Made by a program: the position numbers and the translations under genes | The notes under the pieces: model-generated | Told to the model about the DNA's origin: nothing | The model's input: the letters and a program-made list of their open reading frames with translations, nothing else | The model's database searches: none | Shown: positions 42,428 to 52,660 of the stretch, one piece after another | How the letters are laid out: each line of letters starts with the position of its first letter | Position numbering within the stretch: position 1 is the stretch's first letter | Assembly: GCA_913065125.1 (NCBI GenBank) | Contig: CAJYAG010000002.1 | Location: forward strand, 760,087 to 824,086 | DNA length: 64,000 bases | Reading direction: 5' to 3' | Origin: an uncultured Flavobacteriaceae bacterium | GTDB taxonomy: Bacteria; Bacteroidota; Bacteroidia; Flavobacteriales; Flavobacteriaceae

Positions 42428-43954
42428 CTATTTTGGTAACAACACTTTTCCGCTTAACTGAGTTTTTAATTGTTCATTTTCTCTAACTAATTTTCCGTTT
42501 ACCAAAACCATATCAAATCCTTTTGCTAGTTGATGTGGATTCACATAATTTGCTGTAGCTTTTACATTCTTTGGATCAAAAATAATAATGTCCGCTTTTT
42601 TACCCACTTTTAAAACACCTCTGTCTTTTAGTTGCAGAATTTCTGCTGCATAGGAAGTCATTTTTCGCACAGCTTCTACAATACTTAACATATTATCGTC
42701 TACAACATAACTTTCAATAATTTTAGCAAAAGTTCCGTGTCCACGTGGATGGAAACCTGTTTTACTTCCGTCAGAACAAATGCCAATGAGTGCGTCTTTT
42801 ATCAATGTTTCTTGTAGTTCATTATTCATTACAAAATACGCGGCAGATGAACCTTGAGGTCCCAAATCTTCTACTAAAAATTTTTCGAAAGGTTTATTTT
42901 TTGAAGCAGCAGCTTCCGCCAGTGTTTTTCCTGTATATGGAGCTGAACCTAATAATGTTGCTTCTGGGCCATTTCGTAGATTTACTCTATTTCTAATATA
43001 GGTTTCTAGTTCTTTTTTTCTATCTCGTTTGGCGATGGCAAATTGTTTCGCTGTTTTAGACCAATCCGGAAAAACAATTGAAATTCCTGTATAACTTGCC
43101 ATGTACGGATACACATCCGCAGTAAGTTGAACTCCAGATTTTCTGATTTGTTTTATGCTGTCTAAAATGTTTTCTGCACGTTGTGCTCCTTTTCCAAATA
43201 CCGATTTTAAATGCGAAATATGTACGCGTGCGTATTTTCCTTGCTTAGCTAATTCGTTGATAGATTTTATAAGTTCTACATCATCTTCATTTCGCATATG
43301 GCTCATGATGATTTTATTGTGTTTACCAACAATTTTTGCTAATTCCATCAATTCACTTTCTTCTGCATACAATCCGGGAGCGTATTCTAATCCTGTTGAT
43401 AAACCAAAACTGGATTTTAATTGTTCTTGTAAAATGCTTTTTAGAGTTTCTAATTCGGTGGTAGAGATATTACTTTTAACGCCAATTCCGGCAAGATTTC
43501 GCAACGTTCCATGTCCAACAAACTCCATAATATTTACACCTAAATTTTGTTGATTTACAGAATTCAAATACGCTTTTAAATCTTTCACATTTGGGCTAGA
43601 ACCATCTTGCCCTAAAACAATACTGGTAACTCCCATTGCTAAAAAATTTTCAAAATCTGGAGTTCTTAACGGATTTCCATGTGCGTGTAAATCAATAAAA
43701 CCAGGACTCACAATTTTTCCTTTTGCATCAATTGTTTTGCCAATTTTCAAACCCGGATTTGTTATGTTACCAATATAAACAATGCTATCACCATTAATAT
43801 AAATAGTAGCATTGTATGCTTTTTTTCCAGTTCCATCAATAATTTTACCATTTACAATAGCAACATCAACTGATGTAATATTATGCTCAGATTTACAGCT
43901 TGTAAGCTGAACAACAAGCAATAAAATAACAAGTTGGAATAGTTTGTTTTTCAT
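42428..43954 (-). CDS. N-acyl-D-amino-acid deacylase-like amidohydrolase (lipoprotein)
   Basis: A 508-residue amidohydrolase with a lipoprotein signal peptide (lipobox VQLTSC, cysteine 20). Metal-binding residues are seen in SPGFIDLHAHGNPLR (about 89-103), with later histidines in MSHMRNEDDV and ARVHISHLKS, and FHPRGHGTF near 419-427. The family includes D-aminoacylases that cleave N-acyl-D-amino acids, and prolidase-like imidases. Export suggests scavenging of D-amino acids from peptidoglycan or seawater. The next gene upstream is separated by a terminator. Confidence 0.82.
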   Translation of the reverse strand: MKNKLFQLVILLLVVQLTSCKSEHNITSVDVAIVNGKIIDGTGKKAYNATIYINGDSIVYIGNITNPGLKIGKTIDAKGKIVSPGFIDLHAHGNPLRTPDFENFLAMGVTSIVLGQDGSSPNVKDLKAYLNSVNQQNLGVNIMEFVGHGTLRNLAGIGVKSNISTTELETLKSILQEQLKSSFGLSTGLEYAPGLYAEESELMELAKIVGKHNKIIMSHMRNEDDVELIKSINELAKQGKYARVHISHLKSVFGKGAQRAENILDSIKQIRKSGVQLTADVYPYMASYTGISIVFPDWSKTAKQFAIAKRDRKKELETYIRNRVNLRNGPEATLLGSAPYTGKTLAEAAASKNKPFEKFLVEDLGPQGSSAAYFVMNNELQETLIKDALIGICSDGSKTGFHPRGHGTFAKIIESYVVDDNMLSIVEAVRKMTSYAAEILQLKDRGVLKVGKKADIIIFDPKNVKATANYVNPHQLAKGFDMVLVNGKLVRENEQLKTQLSGKVLLPK

Positions 43955-43972
43955 GATTCTAAGATATAAAAA

Positions 43973-44003
43973 AATCCTCGAAATAATTTAAGTTTCGAGG
44001 ATT
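43973..44003 (-). terminator. Rho-independent terminator after the M16-S41 operon
   Basis: AATCCTCGAAA (43973-43983) pairs perfectly with TTTCGAGGATT (43993-44003). On the minus strand it is followed by a T-run. It separates the protease operon from the amidohydrolase gene. Confidence 0.88.
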
Positions 44004-44011
44004 CTGGCTTT

Positions 44012-47000
44012 TTAGTTTCCTTTCGTTGGTCTAGGAAATTTTGGAGGTGTTATTTCTTTTTTTCCTTTTAGTTGAGATAACAACTCTTTCACCGCTCTTT
44101 CTAACTGAGGATCTATTCCTTGTTCTAATGATTTTGCATCTTGTCTAACAGCAATATCTGGAGCAACTCCTTTGTTTTCTGCAACCCAAGTATTTGTTGC
44201 TGGATCAAAAACAGCATTGTCTGGTGCCGTTAAAGAACCACCATCAATTAAACGATAATGTGTAGATGATTTTACCAATCCGCCCCAAGTTGTAGCGCCA
44301 ATTAGCAAGCCTGCTTTTTGTTGTCTAAAAACCCACGGGAAAAAATCTCCACCAGACCCTGCAAGTTCATTAATCAATAATACTTTTGGTCCCATAATTC
44401 CGGCTGGTAAACGCATTGGTTTTCCATTCGGAACTTCATTTGTAAGTGCTGCTCTTGGTTTACGAGTCATTAAATCTACCATATAATCGTCTAACAATCC
44501 ACCGCCATTAAAACGTTCGTCAATTACAGCACCTTCTTTATCTTGTTGTGCAAAATAATATCTATTGAACGATACAAATCCTGGTCCGCCAGTATTTGGC
44601 ACCCAAATATATCCTAATCTTCCGCCAGATAATTTATCAACCATCCTACGGTTGTCTTCAACCCAAGTTCTTTGGCGTAAAGAGTTTTCGCTTCTAATTG
44701 GTTCTACAATTTCTTTCCAAGCACCTTCAAAAGATGGTTTTGTATTGATGTGTAACGTAGTTTGTTTTCCAGAAGTGCCATCTAAATACTTGTAAATATT
44801 GTCTTTGTCTGTAATTTCTTGATTGTTGATTCCAACTAAATAATGCCCAGCTTTGATATTCATTCCAGGTTGATCTAAAGGTCCGTTCAATCCTGGATTC
44901 CAACTTTCTGAAGTATAAATTCTTTTGATTTGCCATCTCCCTTGTCTAGACATAAAATCTGCACCTAATAATCCGCCTTTTGCTCTATCAATCGTTGGAA
45001 AATCTCCGCCACCTACAAAACTATGTCCAACAGACAATTCTCCGTTAACTTGGTCTAAAATATAGTTTAAATCTGCTCTGTGTTTTACAAACGGAATTAA
45101 TGGAGCATAACGTTTATATACTTTGTTCCAATCTCTTCCGTGCATTCCTGGATCGTAAAAATAATCACGTTCGTAACGCCAAGCTTCTTCAAACATTTGT
45201 TTCCATTCGCTAATTCTGTTTAGCTTCATGTTTAAATCTAGCTTTAATGTTTTTGCAGCTTTTGCATTTGGAGCAGAAGTGCTCGTAACTTTCCAGCTTC
45301 TTCCAGCTCTAACAACCATGTGTTTTCCATCCGAAGAAATTGCATAAATTCTTAATCCTTTTCCGAATTCTTTTGATTTCAACTTTTTTAAATCAAATTT
45401 ATGCACAGTTGCACCTTCATTGATAAAAGCAAACCCACTTGGTCCCGCAATAATACTGTTGTAGTTTCCGCGTAAAGGAAGTGCCATAATTCTACGAGCA
45501 ATTCCATCAAAATCTATCACAACTTTTTTATCTGCAGGTTTTTTCTTCGCGTCTTTCTTTTTATCGTCTTTTTTGTCTTCTGATTTTTCTTCTTTTACTT
45601 TTTCTTCATCACTTTTTAATTTAAAAGGAGAATCGTCTTTTTTTGCAAGATTGATAACATACGCTGCATAATTTGGTCTCGCGGTCATTGAGCTAGTGTT
45701 TGCCCAACCTGAACGTAGCGCAACATCTGTACTTGCTAAAAAGTACAAATGTTTGTGGTCTAAATCCCAAGCAGGAGAAAACGAATCTGCAAACGGATCT
45801 GTAATTGCTGTAACATTATTAGTTTCTAATGACCAAACTTTAATTTGTTTCATACCATTATCTCCGGCTTTTGCATATGCAAGCCAATTAGAATCTGGAG
45901 ACCACGTAATTCCCATGCTGCCACGTTCTAAATTAGTGCCTGCATTATCAATAGTTTTGATAGATTTTTTTTCTAAGTTGATAACTCTAATACGTGTATC
46001 ATCATCTACAAAAGCAATGTGTTTTCCATCTGGAGACCAAGTTGGTTCCCAAGCCATTTTAGAAATTCCGATAGAAATAATTTCTGTTTTTGCTGTTCCG
46101 TCTTGATTGGTAATGTGTAATGCGTAATTTTTTCCGTTTGCATCAGAAAACCAAGCAATTTTATCTCCTTTTGGAGACCAAATTGGTGCTCTATCTGCAA
46201 TTCCAGAAGTTTGTGTAATGTTTCTAGAATCACCAAATTCAACTGGTGTGGTAAAAATATCTCCGCGAGAAGCCATTACAACTCTTTTTCCGTTTGGTGA
46301 AATGCTCGCAAAATCTACACGATCATTTACGTTCTCCCATTTCGTTGCTGTCCAAGGAAAATCTCCTTTTACAGAAATTTTCAACTGTTTAGAACGATTG
46401 TTTTTTAAGTCTAACGTGTGTAAATAACCATTTTGTTCAAAAATCAATGTGTTTTTAGATCCGCTTAACGATTTTACTGCAGTTCCTTTAAATTTTGTAA
46501 TTTGAGTTACTGCTTTTGTTTTGGTATTGTAAGACCAAACATTTGATGTATGCGTTCTATCCGAAAGAAAATAGATAACATCATTTAACCAAACAGGATG
46601 TCTGTCTGTAGTTTTGTTATTTGGTAATAAAGTTTCGTTTAAAGTTTTTAAATCAACAATTATAAGTGGCGTATTTTGTCCACCACGATAATCTCTCCAT
46701 TCAACATCCCAACGTCTCATTTTATCAATAACCATTTCTTTTCCGTTTGAAGAATAGGAACCTGAAGTAGCCCATTGTTCCATCAATTTAGTTGCTGGTC
46801 CGCCATTTACAGAAACGGTATATAAACGATCAAAAGAAGAAGGAGCCGTATCTCTAGTTGATGCAAAAAGCACATTTTTCCCATCATTTGTCCAACCTTT
46901 TACAACATTAGCGCTTGTGTGCCAAGTTAATCTTTTTGCTTCTCCGCCATTTACAGAAACAATATATACTGATTGAGAACCAGATCTGTTTGATGTAAAC

Positions 47001-47233
47001 GCAATCCATTTTCCGTCAGGAGAAAAATGCGGCGTACTTTCTTGTGCAGGAGTACTTGTTAATCTTGTGGTTATGTTGGTTGATAAATTGGTTGTCCAAA
47101 TATCTCCTCCATACGCAAATGCAACTTGATTTGCATGCATTGTTGGTTGACGAAGCAACCTTGTTTCTTGCGCTAACACAATTGTTGAAAACAACAATGC
47201 GAAAGCAATAATGCTTTTGTTGAATAGTTTCAT
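44012..47233 (-). CDS. Tricorn-like S41 peptidase with beta-propeller
   Basis: A 1073-residue exported protease. Signal peptide (cleaved after VLAQ, about residue 21), then WD40-like beta-propeller repeats (PD40, e.g. SPDGKWIAFTSNRSGS near 70 and SPKGDKIAWFSD near 355) up to about 535, a Lys/Glu-rich stretch (about 540-575, EDKKDDKKKDAKKK), a second propeller part, a PDZ-like region near 780-850 and the S41 catalytic domain with ELAGSGGDFFPW, the serine near 957. The order matches tricorn proteases, which degrade peptides. It is read 5 bases after the M16 protease gene. Confidence 0.9.
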   Translation of the reverse strand: MKLFNKSIIAFALLFSTIVLAQETRLLRQPTMHANQVAFAYGGDIWTTNLSTNITTRLTSTPAQESTPHFSPDGKWIAFTSNRSGSQSVYIVSVNGGEAKRLTWHTSANVVKGWTNDGKNVLFASTRDTAPSSFDRLYTVSVNGGPATKLMEQWATSGSYSSNGKEMVIDKMRRWDVEWRDYRGGQNTPLIIVDLKTLNETLLPNNKTTDRHPVWLNDVIYFLSDRTHTSNVWSYNTKTKAVTQITKFKGTAVKSLSGSKNTLIFEQNGYLHTLDLKNNRSKQLKISVKGDFPWTATKWENVNDRVDFASISPNGKRVVMASRGDIFTTPVEFGDSRNITQTSGIADRAPIWSPKGDKIAWFSDANGKNYALHITNQDGTAKTEIISIGISKMAWEPTWSPDGKHIAFVDDDTRIRVINLEKKSIKTIDNAGTNLERGSMGITWSPDSNWLAYAKAGDNGMKQIKVWSLETNNVTAITDPFADSFSPAWDLDHKHLYFLASTDVALRSGWANTSSMTARPNYAAYVINLAKKDDSPFKLKSDEEKVKEEKSEDKKDDKKKDAKKKPADKKVVIDFDGIARRIMALPLRGNYNSIIAGPSGFAFINEGATVHKFDLKKLKSKEFGKGLRIYAISSDGKHMVVRAGRSWKVTSTSAPNAKAAKTLKLDLNMKLNRISEWKQMFEEAWRYERDYFYDPGMHGRDWNKVYKRYAPLIPFVKHRADLNYILDQVNGELSVGHSFVGGGDFPTIDRAKGGLLGADFMSRQGRWQIKRIYTSESWNPGLNGPLDQPGMNIKAGHYLVGINNQEITDKDNIYKYLDGTSGKQTTLHINTKPSFEGAWKEIVEPIRSENSLRQRTWVEDNRRMVDKLSGGRLGYIWVPNTGGPGFVSFNRYYFAQQDKEGAVIDERFNGGGLLDDYMVDLMTRKPRAALTNEVPNGKPMRLPAGIMGPKVLLINELAGSGGDFFPWVFRQQKAGLLIGATTWGGLVKSSTHYRLIDGGSLTAPDNAVFDPATNTWVAENKGVAPDIAVRQDAKSLEQGIDPQLERAVKELLSQLKGKKEITPPKFPRPTKGN

Positions 47234-47238
47234 GTTTT

Positions 47239-50073
47239 TTATTGTTTGATTTTTTCTTTGGTCTTATTTAATAAAATTGGAGCGCCAAAACCTAATTCGT
47301 TTAATCTGTCTAATTGCGTTTCTGCATCACCCACAAAAAGCCAAATCATTTTGTTTGGATTTACATATTTTTTAGACAATTCCTGAATTCTTTCGATGGT
47401 CATTTCATTCACGATTTTTTCTCTGTCTTTAATATAATCAGAGTTAAATCCGTAAGCACTCATGTCTTGAAGCATGTTTAATTTTGCGCCCATTGTTTCA
47501 AATCTACGCGCGTTACTTTTAATTAAAAACCCTTTTGTAGTTGCCAAATCTTTCTCAGAATAGTTTTTTGGATAATCAGTAATAATTTTCTTTACTAATT
47601 GAGCAGATTCTAAGGTAACATTGGTTCTAACTCTACTCGAAATCGTAAATGCTCCAGCAGCTTTTGTTCCTGAAAAACCAGAACCAATTCCGTACGTATA
47701 TCCTTTTCCTTCTCTTAATTCTTGAGTTAACTGAGAAGCAAATCCACCGCCACCAAGAATGTAATTCATCACCGTTGCCGGATAAAAGTCTTTATCTGTT
47801 GCAGCCAAAGCAGGTGCTCCAAAATTAATTACAGATTGTTTTGCATTCGGAACATCATAAAAATAAACAGTTGGTTTATTTGGTGCTTCTGGTGTTTTGT
47901 AATCTGGAATTACCACTTCCTTTGATTGCCATTTTATATCTAAATTAGATAAAGATGCGATTACTTTTTCTTGATTGATATCACCAACAACATGCATTCT
48001 AGCAACAGACGGAGACATATAATTTGTGTAAAATGATTTTAAATCATCTAATGTAATAGTGCCAACAGACTCTATAGTTCCTAAAGTATTTTTAGAACGA
48101 ATATTGTCTTTTCCGTAAATCAATTCGCTATACACATTGCTTGCAATTGTAGTCGGACTCGCTTTTTGTTGACGTAAATTACCAACAACCGATTTTTTTA
48201 TCAACTCAAATTCTGTTGCATCCCAACGAGGTTCTAATAACATTTCTTCCACTAACGATAGTGTTTTGTTGTAGTTTTTAGCCAACGTTGTTCCGCTAAT
48301 TGTAATATTTTCTTTAGAAGCAGAAACTCTAATTGATGCACCTAATTCTTGGATTGCTTCTTCAAGTTGAGCAACGGTTTTGTTTTTTGTTCCTCTGTTC
48401 ATTAAACTAGCAGTTAGGTTTGCTACGCCTAATTTGTCCATTTTTTCTAATAACTGACCACCGTCAATTACTAAATTAAATCGCACTAAAGGAACTTCGC
48501 TATTTTCAATTCCGAAAACTTTAATTCCGTTTGATAATTGACCTTTCCAGACTGTAGGAACTGATAATTCTGGTGATTTTCCGTAAGGTGGTTCTATAGA
48601 TCTATCAAAAGTAGAAGGTGTTTTTGTGTATTTCGCAGCAATTTTTGGATCGAACTTTTCTTCAGCTCCTTGTACAATTTTTTCCTCTTTTATAATGGCT
48701 TCTTTAGAATCTTTGACAGCTAATTTTGCCATCCCTTTTGGCACAAAACTAGTTGCAATAAAGTTTTTATTTTTGATGTATGTATTGTAAACACGCATTA
48801 CATCATCTTTCGTAACGCTCAATGTAGAATTGATTTCTTTATTGATGAAACCAGGATCACCAGCATAGGTGTTAAAAGATGCCAAGTTGGTTCCTTTTCC
48901 TAAAACACTAGATAAACTATTGTAAAAACGAGTTTCTAATCCTGCTTTAATTCTATTCAAATCTTTGTCTGAAATGCCTTCTTCTTCAAACTTTTCAAAA
49001 GCTTTTTTGATTCCGTTATTGATTTCATTCAAATCTACATTTGCAAATCCACGAACTCCTAATTGAGTTTGCCCTGCTAACTCAGAACTCCTATTGTACA
49101 TAGAAGTAAATGAAGTTAGTTTTAAATCATCCACTAAAACTTGATTTAATGGCGCTTTTTTTCCTTGTGATAAATACTGCGTTAAGATACCTAATGCATA
49201 CGAATCTTCATGATACAATTCCACAGTTGGCCAAGCGAACGTTAACATTGGTAATCTTGCAAAGTTGTCTTCGTAATATAAAAATTTTGATTCTTTTACA
49301 AGGCCTGGTCTTTTCTCTAACGGAGTAATTTCGGCTCCTCTCGGAATTTCATCAAAATATTTTTTCACCCATTTTTTAGCTTGAACAGGATCAAAATCAC
49401 CAGACAAGACCAAAGTAGCATTGTTCGGAACGTACCATTTTCTAAAAAAGGTTTTTACATCTTCTAGTTTTGCGTTTTGTAAATCGTCTAAAGAACCAAT
49501 TACTTGCCAATTGTAAGGATGATCTTTTGGATATAAATTCCGATCAATAATTACTTGATTGTGACCATAAGGTCTGTTGTCATAACTTTGTCTCTTTTCG
49601 TTTTTTACAACTTGCTTTTCTTTTGCCAATACAGGATCTGTAACTGTATTGATAAACCAACCCAATTTGTCTGCTTCTGCCCAAATCATTTTTTCTAAGG
49701 CGTCGTTTGGAACGGTTTGTAGATAATTTGTTCTGTCTCTAGATGTAGATCCGTTTGCCCCAGAACCACCAATTCGAGCGCTCATTTTATCCAATCCACC
49801 TTTTCCTAGATTTTCTGATTCTAAGAATAATAAGTGTTCAAATAAATGTGCAAAACCCGTTCTGCCTGCAATTTCTCTTGCCGAACCAACATGTGCCATT
49901 AACTCTACAGCAACAACAGGGTCAGACTTATCAATGTGCATTACAACTTGTAGCCCGTTTTCTAATTCAAATTTTTCGAAAGGAACATTTAAGGAAGTTT
50001 TTTTTTCTTTTTTATCTGTGTTACAGGAAACTAATACAATTGCAAAAGCAATAAATAGAATTTTTTTAATCAT
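47239..50073 (-). CDS. M16 (insulinase-like) zinc protease, lipoprotein
   Basis: A 944-residue protein with lipobox VLVSC (cysteine 17). The M16 inverted zinc motif HxxEH is at residues 76-80 (HLFEH) and the second M16 half, without the motif, starts near 515 (TVWKGQLSNGIKVFGIENSEVPL). The protein therefore carries both halves of an M16 clam-shell in one chain. It likely degrades peptides in the periplasm or at the outer membrane, jointly with the S41 protease 5 bases downstream. Confidence 0.92.
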   Translation of the reverse strand: MIKKILFIAFAIVLVSCNTDKKEKKTSLNVPFEKFELENGLQVVMHIDKSDPVVAVELMAHVGSAREIAGRTGFAHLFEHLLFLESENLGKGGLDKMSARIGGSGANGSTSRDRTNYLQTVPNDALEKMIWAEADKLGWFINTVTDPVLAKEKQVVKNEKRQSYDNRPYGHNQVIIDRNLYPKDHPYNWQVIGSLDDLQNAKLEDVKTFFRKWYVPNNATLVLSGDFDPVQAKKWVKKYFDEIPRGAEITPLEKRPGLVKESKFLYYEDNFARLPMLTFAWPTVELYHEDSYALGILTQYLSQGKKAPLNQVLVDDLKLTSFTSMYNRSSELAGQTQLGVRGFANVDLNEINNGIKKAFEKFEEEGISDKDLNRIKAGLETRFYNSLSSVLGKGTNLASFNTYAGDPGFINKEINSTLSVTKDDVMRVYNTYIKNKNFIATSFVPKGMAKLAVKDSKEAIIKEEKIVQGAEEKFDPKIAAKYTKTPSTFDRSIEPPYGKSPELSVPTVWKGQLSNGIKVFGIENSEVPLVRFNLVIDGGQLLEKMDKLGVANLTASLMNRGTKNKTVAQLEEAIQELGASIRVSASKENITISGTTLAKNYNKTLSLVEEMLLEPRWDATEFELIKKSVVGNLRQQKASPTTIASNVYSELIYGKDNIRSKNTLGTIESVGTITLDDLKSFYTNYMSPSVARMHVVGDINQEKVIASLSNLDIKWQSKEVVIPDYKTPEAPNKPTVYFYDVPNAKQSVINFGAPALAATDKDFYPATVMNYILGGGGFASQLTQELREGKGYTYGIGSGFSGTKAAGAFTISSRVRTNVTLESAQLVKKIITDYPKNYSEKDLATTKGFLIKSNARRFETMGAKLNMLQDMSAYGFNSDYIKDREKIVNEMTIERIQELSKKYVNPNKMIWLFVGDAETQLDRLNELGFGAPILLNKTKEKIKQ

Positions 50074-50176
50074 TATTTCGGTTGTTAGAATGTATTATTT
50101 TTTGATGACTATAAATATACAAAATCTTAACTTTCAATAATGTTAAAGTAATGATAGGATTTTATGATAAATAAAA

Positions 50177-50223
50177 AAACCCCATCAATTACTGAAATGT
50201 GTTCAGTAAAAAGATGAGGGTTT
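50177..50223 (-). terminator. Terminator after pruA, with nested hairpin
   Basis: Outer stem AAACCCCATC (50177-50186) with GATGAGGGTTT (50213-50223, one bulged A); inner stem TACTGAA/TTCAGTA with loop ATGTG, a copy of the CTGAA-N5-TTCAG core. A T-run follows on the minus strand. Confidence 0.85.
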
Positions 50224-50244
50224 AAATAAAAATTTATGTTCTTC

Positions 50245-51870
50245 TTATCCTAAATACGGATATTTATAATCTTGCGGTGTTACAAAAGTTTCCTTGATTA
50301 AGCGAACAGAAGTCCAACGTAATAAGTTTTGTGCAGAACCTGCTTTGTCATTTGTTCCAGAAGCTCTTGCCCCACCAAATGGTTGCTGACCTACAACAGC
50401 TCCTGTTGGTTTGTCGTTAATGTAGAAGTTTCCAGCTGCATTTTCTAAGGCTTTAGAGGCTTTTTCTACAATATATCTGTCTGTAGAAAAAATGGCTCCA
50501 GTTAAAGCATATTCTGTAGATTCATCCACTAATTTTAATGAAGCTTCCCATTCAGTATCATCGTAAACATAGATTGTCATTACGGGGCCGAATAATTCAG
50601 TACACATGGTTTTGTATGTTGGCGATTTAGCAACAATAACAGTTGGCTCAATAAAGTATCCAACAGATTTATCGTGTCCACCACCAATAATAATTTCTGC
50701 ATCAGCATCTTTTTTTGCAGCGTCTAAGAAACTTGCAATTTTGTCAAAAGAACCTTCATGAATTACTGCGTTAACGTAATTTGATGGGTCTTCTGGAGAA
50801 CCCATTTTTATTTCACTTGCTTGTGCAATTAAATGCCCTTTTACTTCTGCCCACATGGAAGCTGGAATATACGCTCTTGAAGCAGCAGAACATTTTTGTC
50901 CTTGATATTCAAAAGAACCTCTTGTAATTGCAGTGGCAACTTGTAAAGGGTTTGCAGAATTGTGTGCCCAGATAAAATCTTTTCCACCAGTTTCTCCAAC
51001 AATTCTTGGATATGTTTTATAAATATTGATGTTGTTTCCGATTTGTTTCCATAAATTTTTAAAAACGTGTGTAGACCCAGTAAAGTGTAGTCCGGCAAAA
51101 TCTGGAGAAGCTAAAACAGTATCCGTAATCATCACAGGATCCCCGTAAACAACATTGATTACGCCGTCAGGTAACCCCGCTTCTTTAAATAAATCTACGA
51201 TAACCTGTGCAGAATATGCTTGATGATCAGATGGTTTCCAAACCACCACATTTCCCATCAATGCGGCTGCTGCAGGTAAGTTTGCCGCAATAGAAGTAAA
51301 GTTAAATGGAGTAATTGCATAGACAAATCCTTCTAATGGTCTGTACTCAACTCTATTCCATATTCCTGGTGCAGAATCTGGCTGATCTTTAAAAATATCC
51401 GTCATATATTGTACGTTAAATCTAAAGAAATCAATCATTTCACAAGCCGCATCAATTTCTGCTTGATGTACATTTTTAGACTGTGCAATCATGGTTGCAG
51501 CATTCATTTTTGCCCTATAAGGTCCTGCTAATAATTCAGCAGCTTTTAAGAAAATAGAAGCCCGTTCCATCCAACTTACAGAAGACCAAGCTTCTCTTGC
51601 AGCTAAAGCAGTAGAAATTGCAGCATCTACATGCGATTTATTTGCGGTATGATATTGCCCAACTACATGTTTGTGATCGTGTGGCGGAGTAATATTTTTA
51701 GTGTTTCCTGTTCTTACTTCTTCACCATTAATATGCATTGGCACATCAATGTTGCTGTTGAACATTGTTTTGTACATTGCTAATAATTCTGTTCTTTCTG
51801 GAGATCCTGGAGCATACCCTTTTACAGGTTCGTTTACTGCTGTTGGAACTTTAAAAAATCCTCTTGCCAT
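50245..51870 (-). CDS. pruA: L-glutamate gamma-semialdehyde dehydrogenase
   Basis: A 541-residue NAD-dependent aldehyde dehydrogenase that makes glutamate in proline breakdown. The catalytic cysteine is in QGQKCSAASRAYIP near residue 315, the glutamate in RIVGETGGKDF near 290, and YALTGAIFS near 469-477. The proline dehydrogenase itself is not in the window. The -7 box TAACTTTG lies upstream, and a terminator follows. Confidence 0.95.
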   Translation of the reverse strand: MARGFFKVPTAVNEPVKGYAPGSPERTELLAMYKTMFNSNIDVPMHINGEEVRTGNTKNITPPHDHKHVVGQYHTANKSHVDAAISTALAAREAWSSVSWMERASIFLKAAELLAGPYRAKMNAATMIAQSKNVHQAEIDAACEMIDFFRFNVQYMTDIFKDQPDSAPGIWNRVEYRPLEGFVYAITPFNFTSIAANLPAAAALMGNVVVWKPSDHQAYSAQVIVDLFKEAGLPDGVINVVYGDPVMITDTVLASPDFAGLHFTGSTHVFKNLWKQIGNNINIYKTYPRIVGETGGKDFIWAHNSANPLQVATAITRGSFEYQGQKCSAASRAYIPASMWAEVKGHLIAQASEIKMGSPEDPSNYVNAVIHEGSFDKIASFLDAAKKDADAEIIIGGGHDKSVGYFIEPTVIVAKSPTYKTMCTELFGPVMTIYVYDDTEWEASLKLVDESTEYALTGAIFSTDRYIVEKASKALENAAGNFYINDKPTGAVVGQQPFGGARASGTNDKAGSAQNLLRWTSVRLIKETFVTPQDYKYPYLG

Positions 51871-51910
51871 TTTATATGATTTTAAGTTTTAATCGACTAA
51901 TTTTGAAGTG

Positions 51911-51918
51911 CAAAGTTA
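51911..51918 (-). promoter_or_regulatory. Bacteroidota -7 box upstream of pruA
   Basis: Read on the minus strand TAACTTTG, a perfect TAnnTTTG match, 40 bases before the ATG. Confidence 0.5.
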
Positions 51919-51982
51919 CAACTTATTTTTAGTTTTAAGAACTCGATGGTCTGTTGTAAATTATCAAAAACAAATACTATTT

Positions 51983-52660
51983 ATGTGTACAGTTACCTTT
52001 TTGCCAATTGGCGATTCTGATTTTATATTGACTTCTAATAGAGATGAGCAACGATCAAGAAAAACGATTGCACCAAAAGAATATGTTGAAGATGGTGTTA
52101 AACTAACGTATCCGAAAGATGAATTAGCTGGCGGAACTTGGATTGGTTTAAGTGATAAAAACAGATTGGTTTGTTTGTTAAATGGCGGATTTGAAATTCA
52201 CCAACGTGAAGCGCTCTATAAAATGAGCAGAGGAATTATTGTAAAAGCCATTTTAAAATCGGACGATTTTGAAAGCTATATTACCACTTTTGATTTTAAT
52301 GGAATAGAACCTTTTACCATTGTATTGTTAGATTGGAACACGAATTTAAAAGCCTATGAATTGGTCTGGGACGGAAAACAACAACATTTTTCTAAATTAA
52401 AAAAGGAACCTAAAATTTGGTCTTCATCAACGTTATACACAAAAGAAGAAAAGGAATTGCGAAAAGATTGGTTTGCAGATTGGTTGATAAATCACCCAAA
52501 ATTTACACAAGAAGAAATCTTAAAATTTCATCATAATTCAGAAATCGGAACACCAGAAAACTCACCAAAAATGAAACGCAGCTATGTAGAAACGGTGAGC
52601 ATTACTTCTGTTAAAAAATGTGCTGAAAGCATTAGGTTGAATTACGAAAAAATCACTTAA
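51983..52660 (+). CDS. NRDE (TANGO2-like) family protein
   Basis: A 225-residue protein from the ATG at 51983 (MCTVTFLPIGDSDFILTSNRDE). The longer frame begins inside the pruA promoter area and is not family-like. The start with Cys2 as N-terminal nucleophile candidate and the NRDE motif at 19-22 define the family. TANGO2 in eukaryotes affects membrane trafficking and haem handling; the bacterial role is unclear. It overlaps the DUF3667 gene by 4 bases at the stop codons. Confidence 0.88.
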   Translation: MCTVTFLPIGDSDFILTSNRDEQRSRKTIAPKEYVEDGVKLTYPKDELAGGTWIGLSDKNRLVCLLNGGFEIHQREALYKMSRGIIVKAILKSDDFESYITTFDFNGIEPFTIVLLDWNTNLKAYELVWDGKQQHFSKLKKEPKIWSSSTLYTKEEKELRKDWFADWLINHPKFTQEEILKFHHNSEIGTPENSPKMKRSYVETVSITSVKKCAESIRLNYEKIT

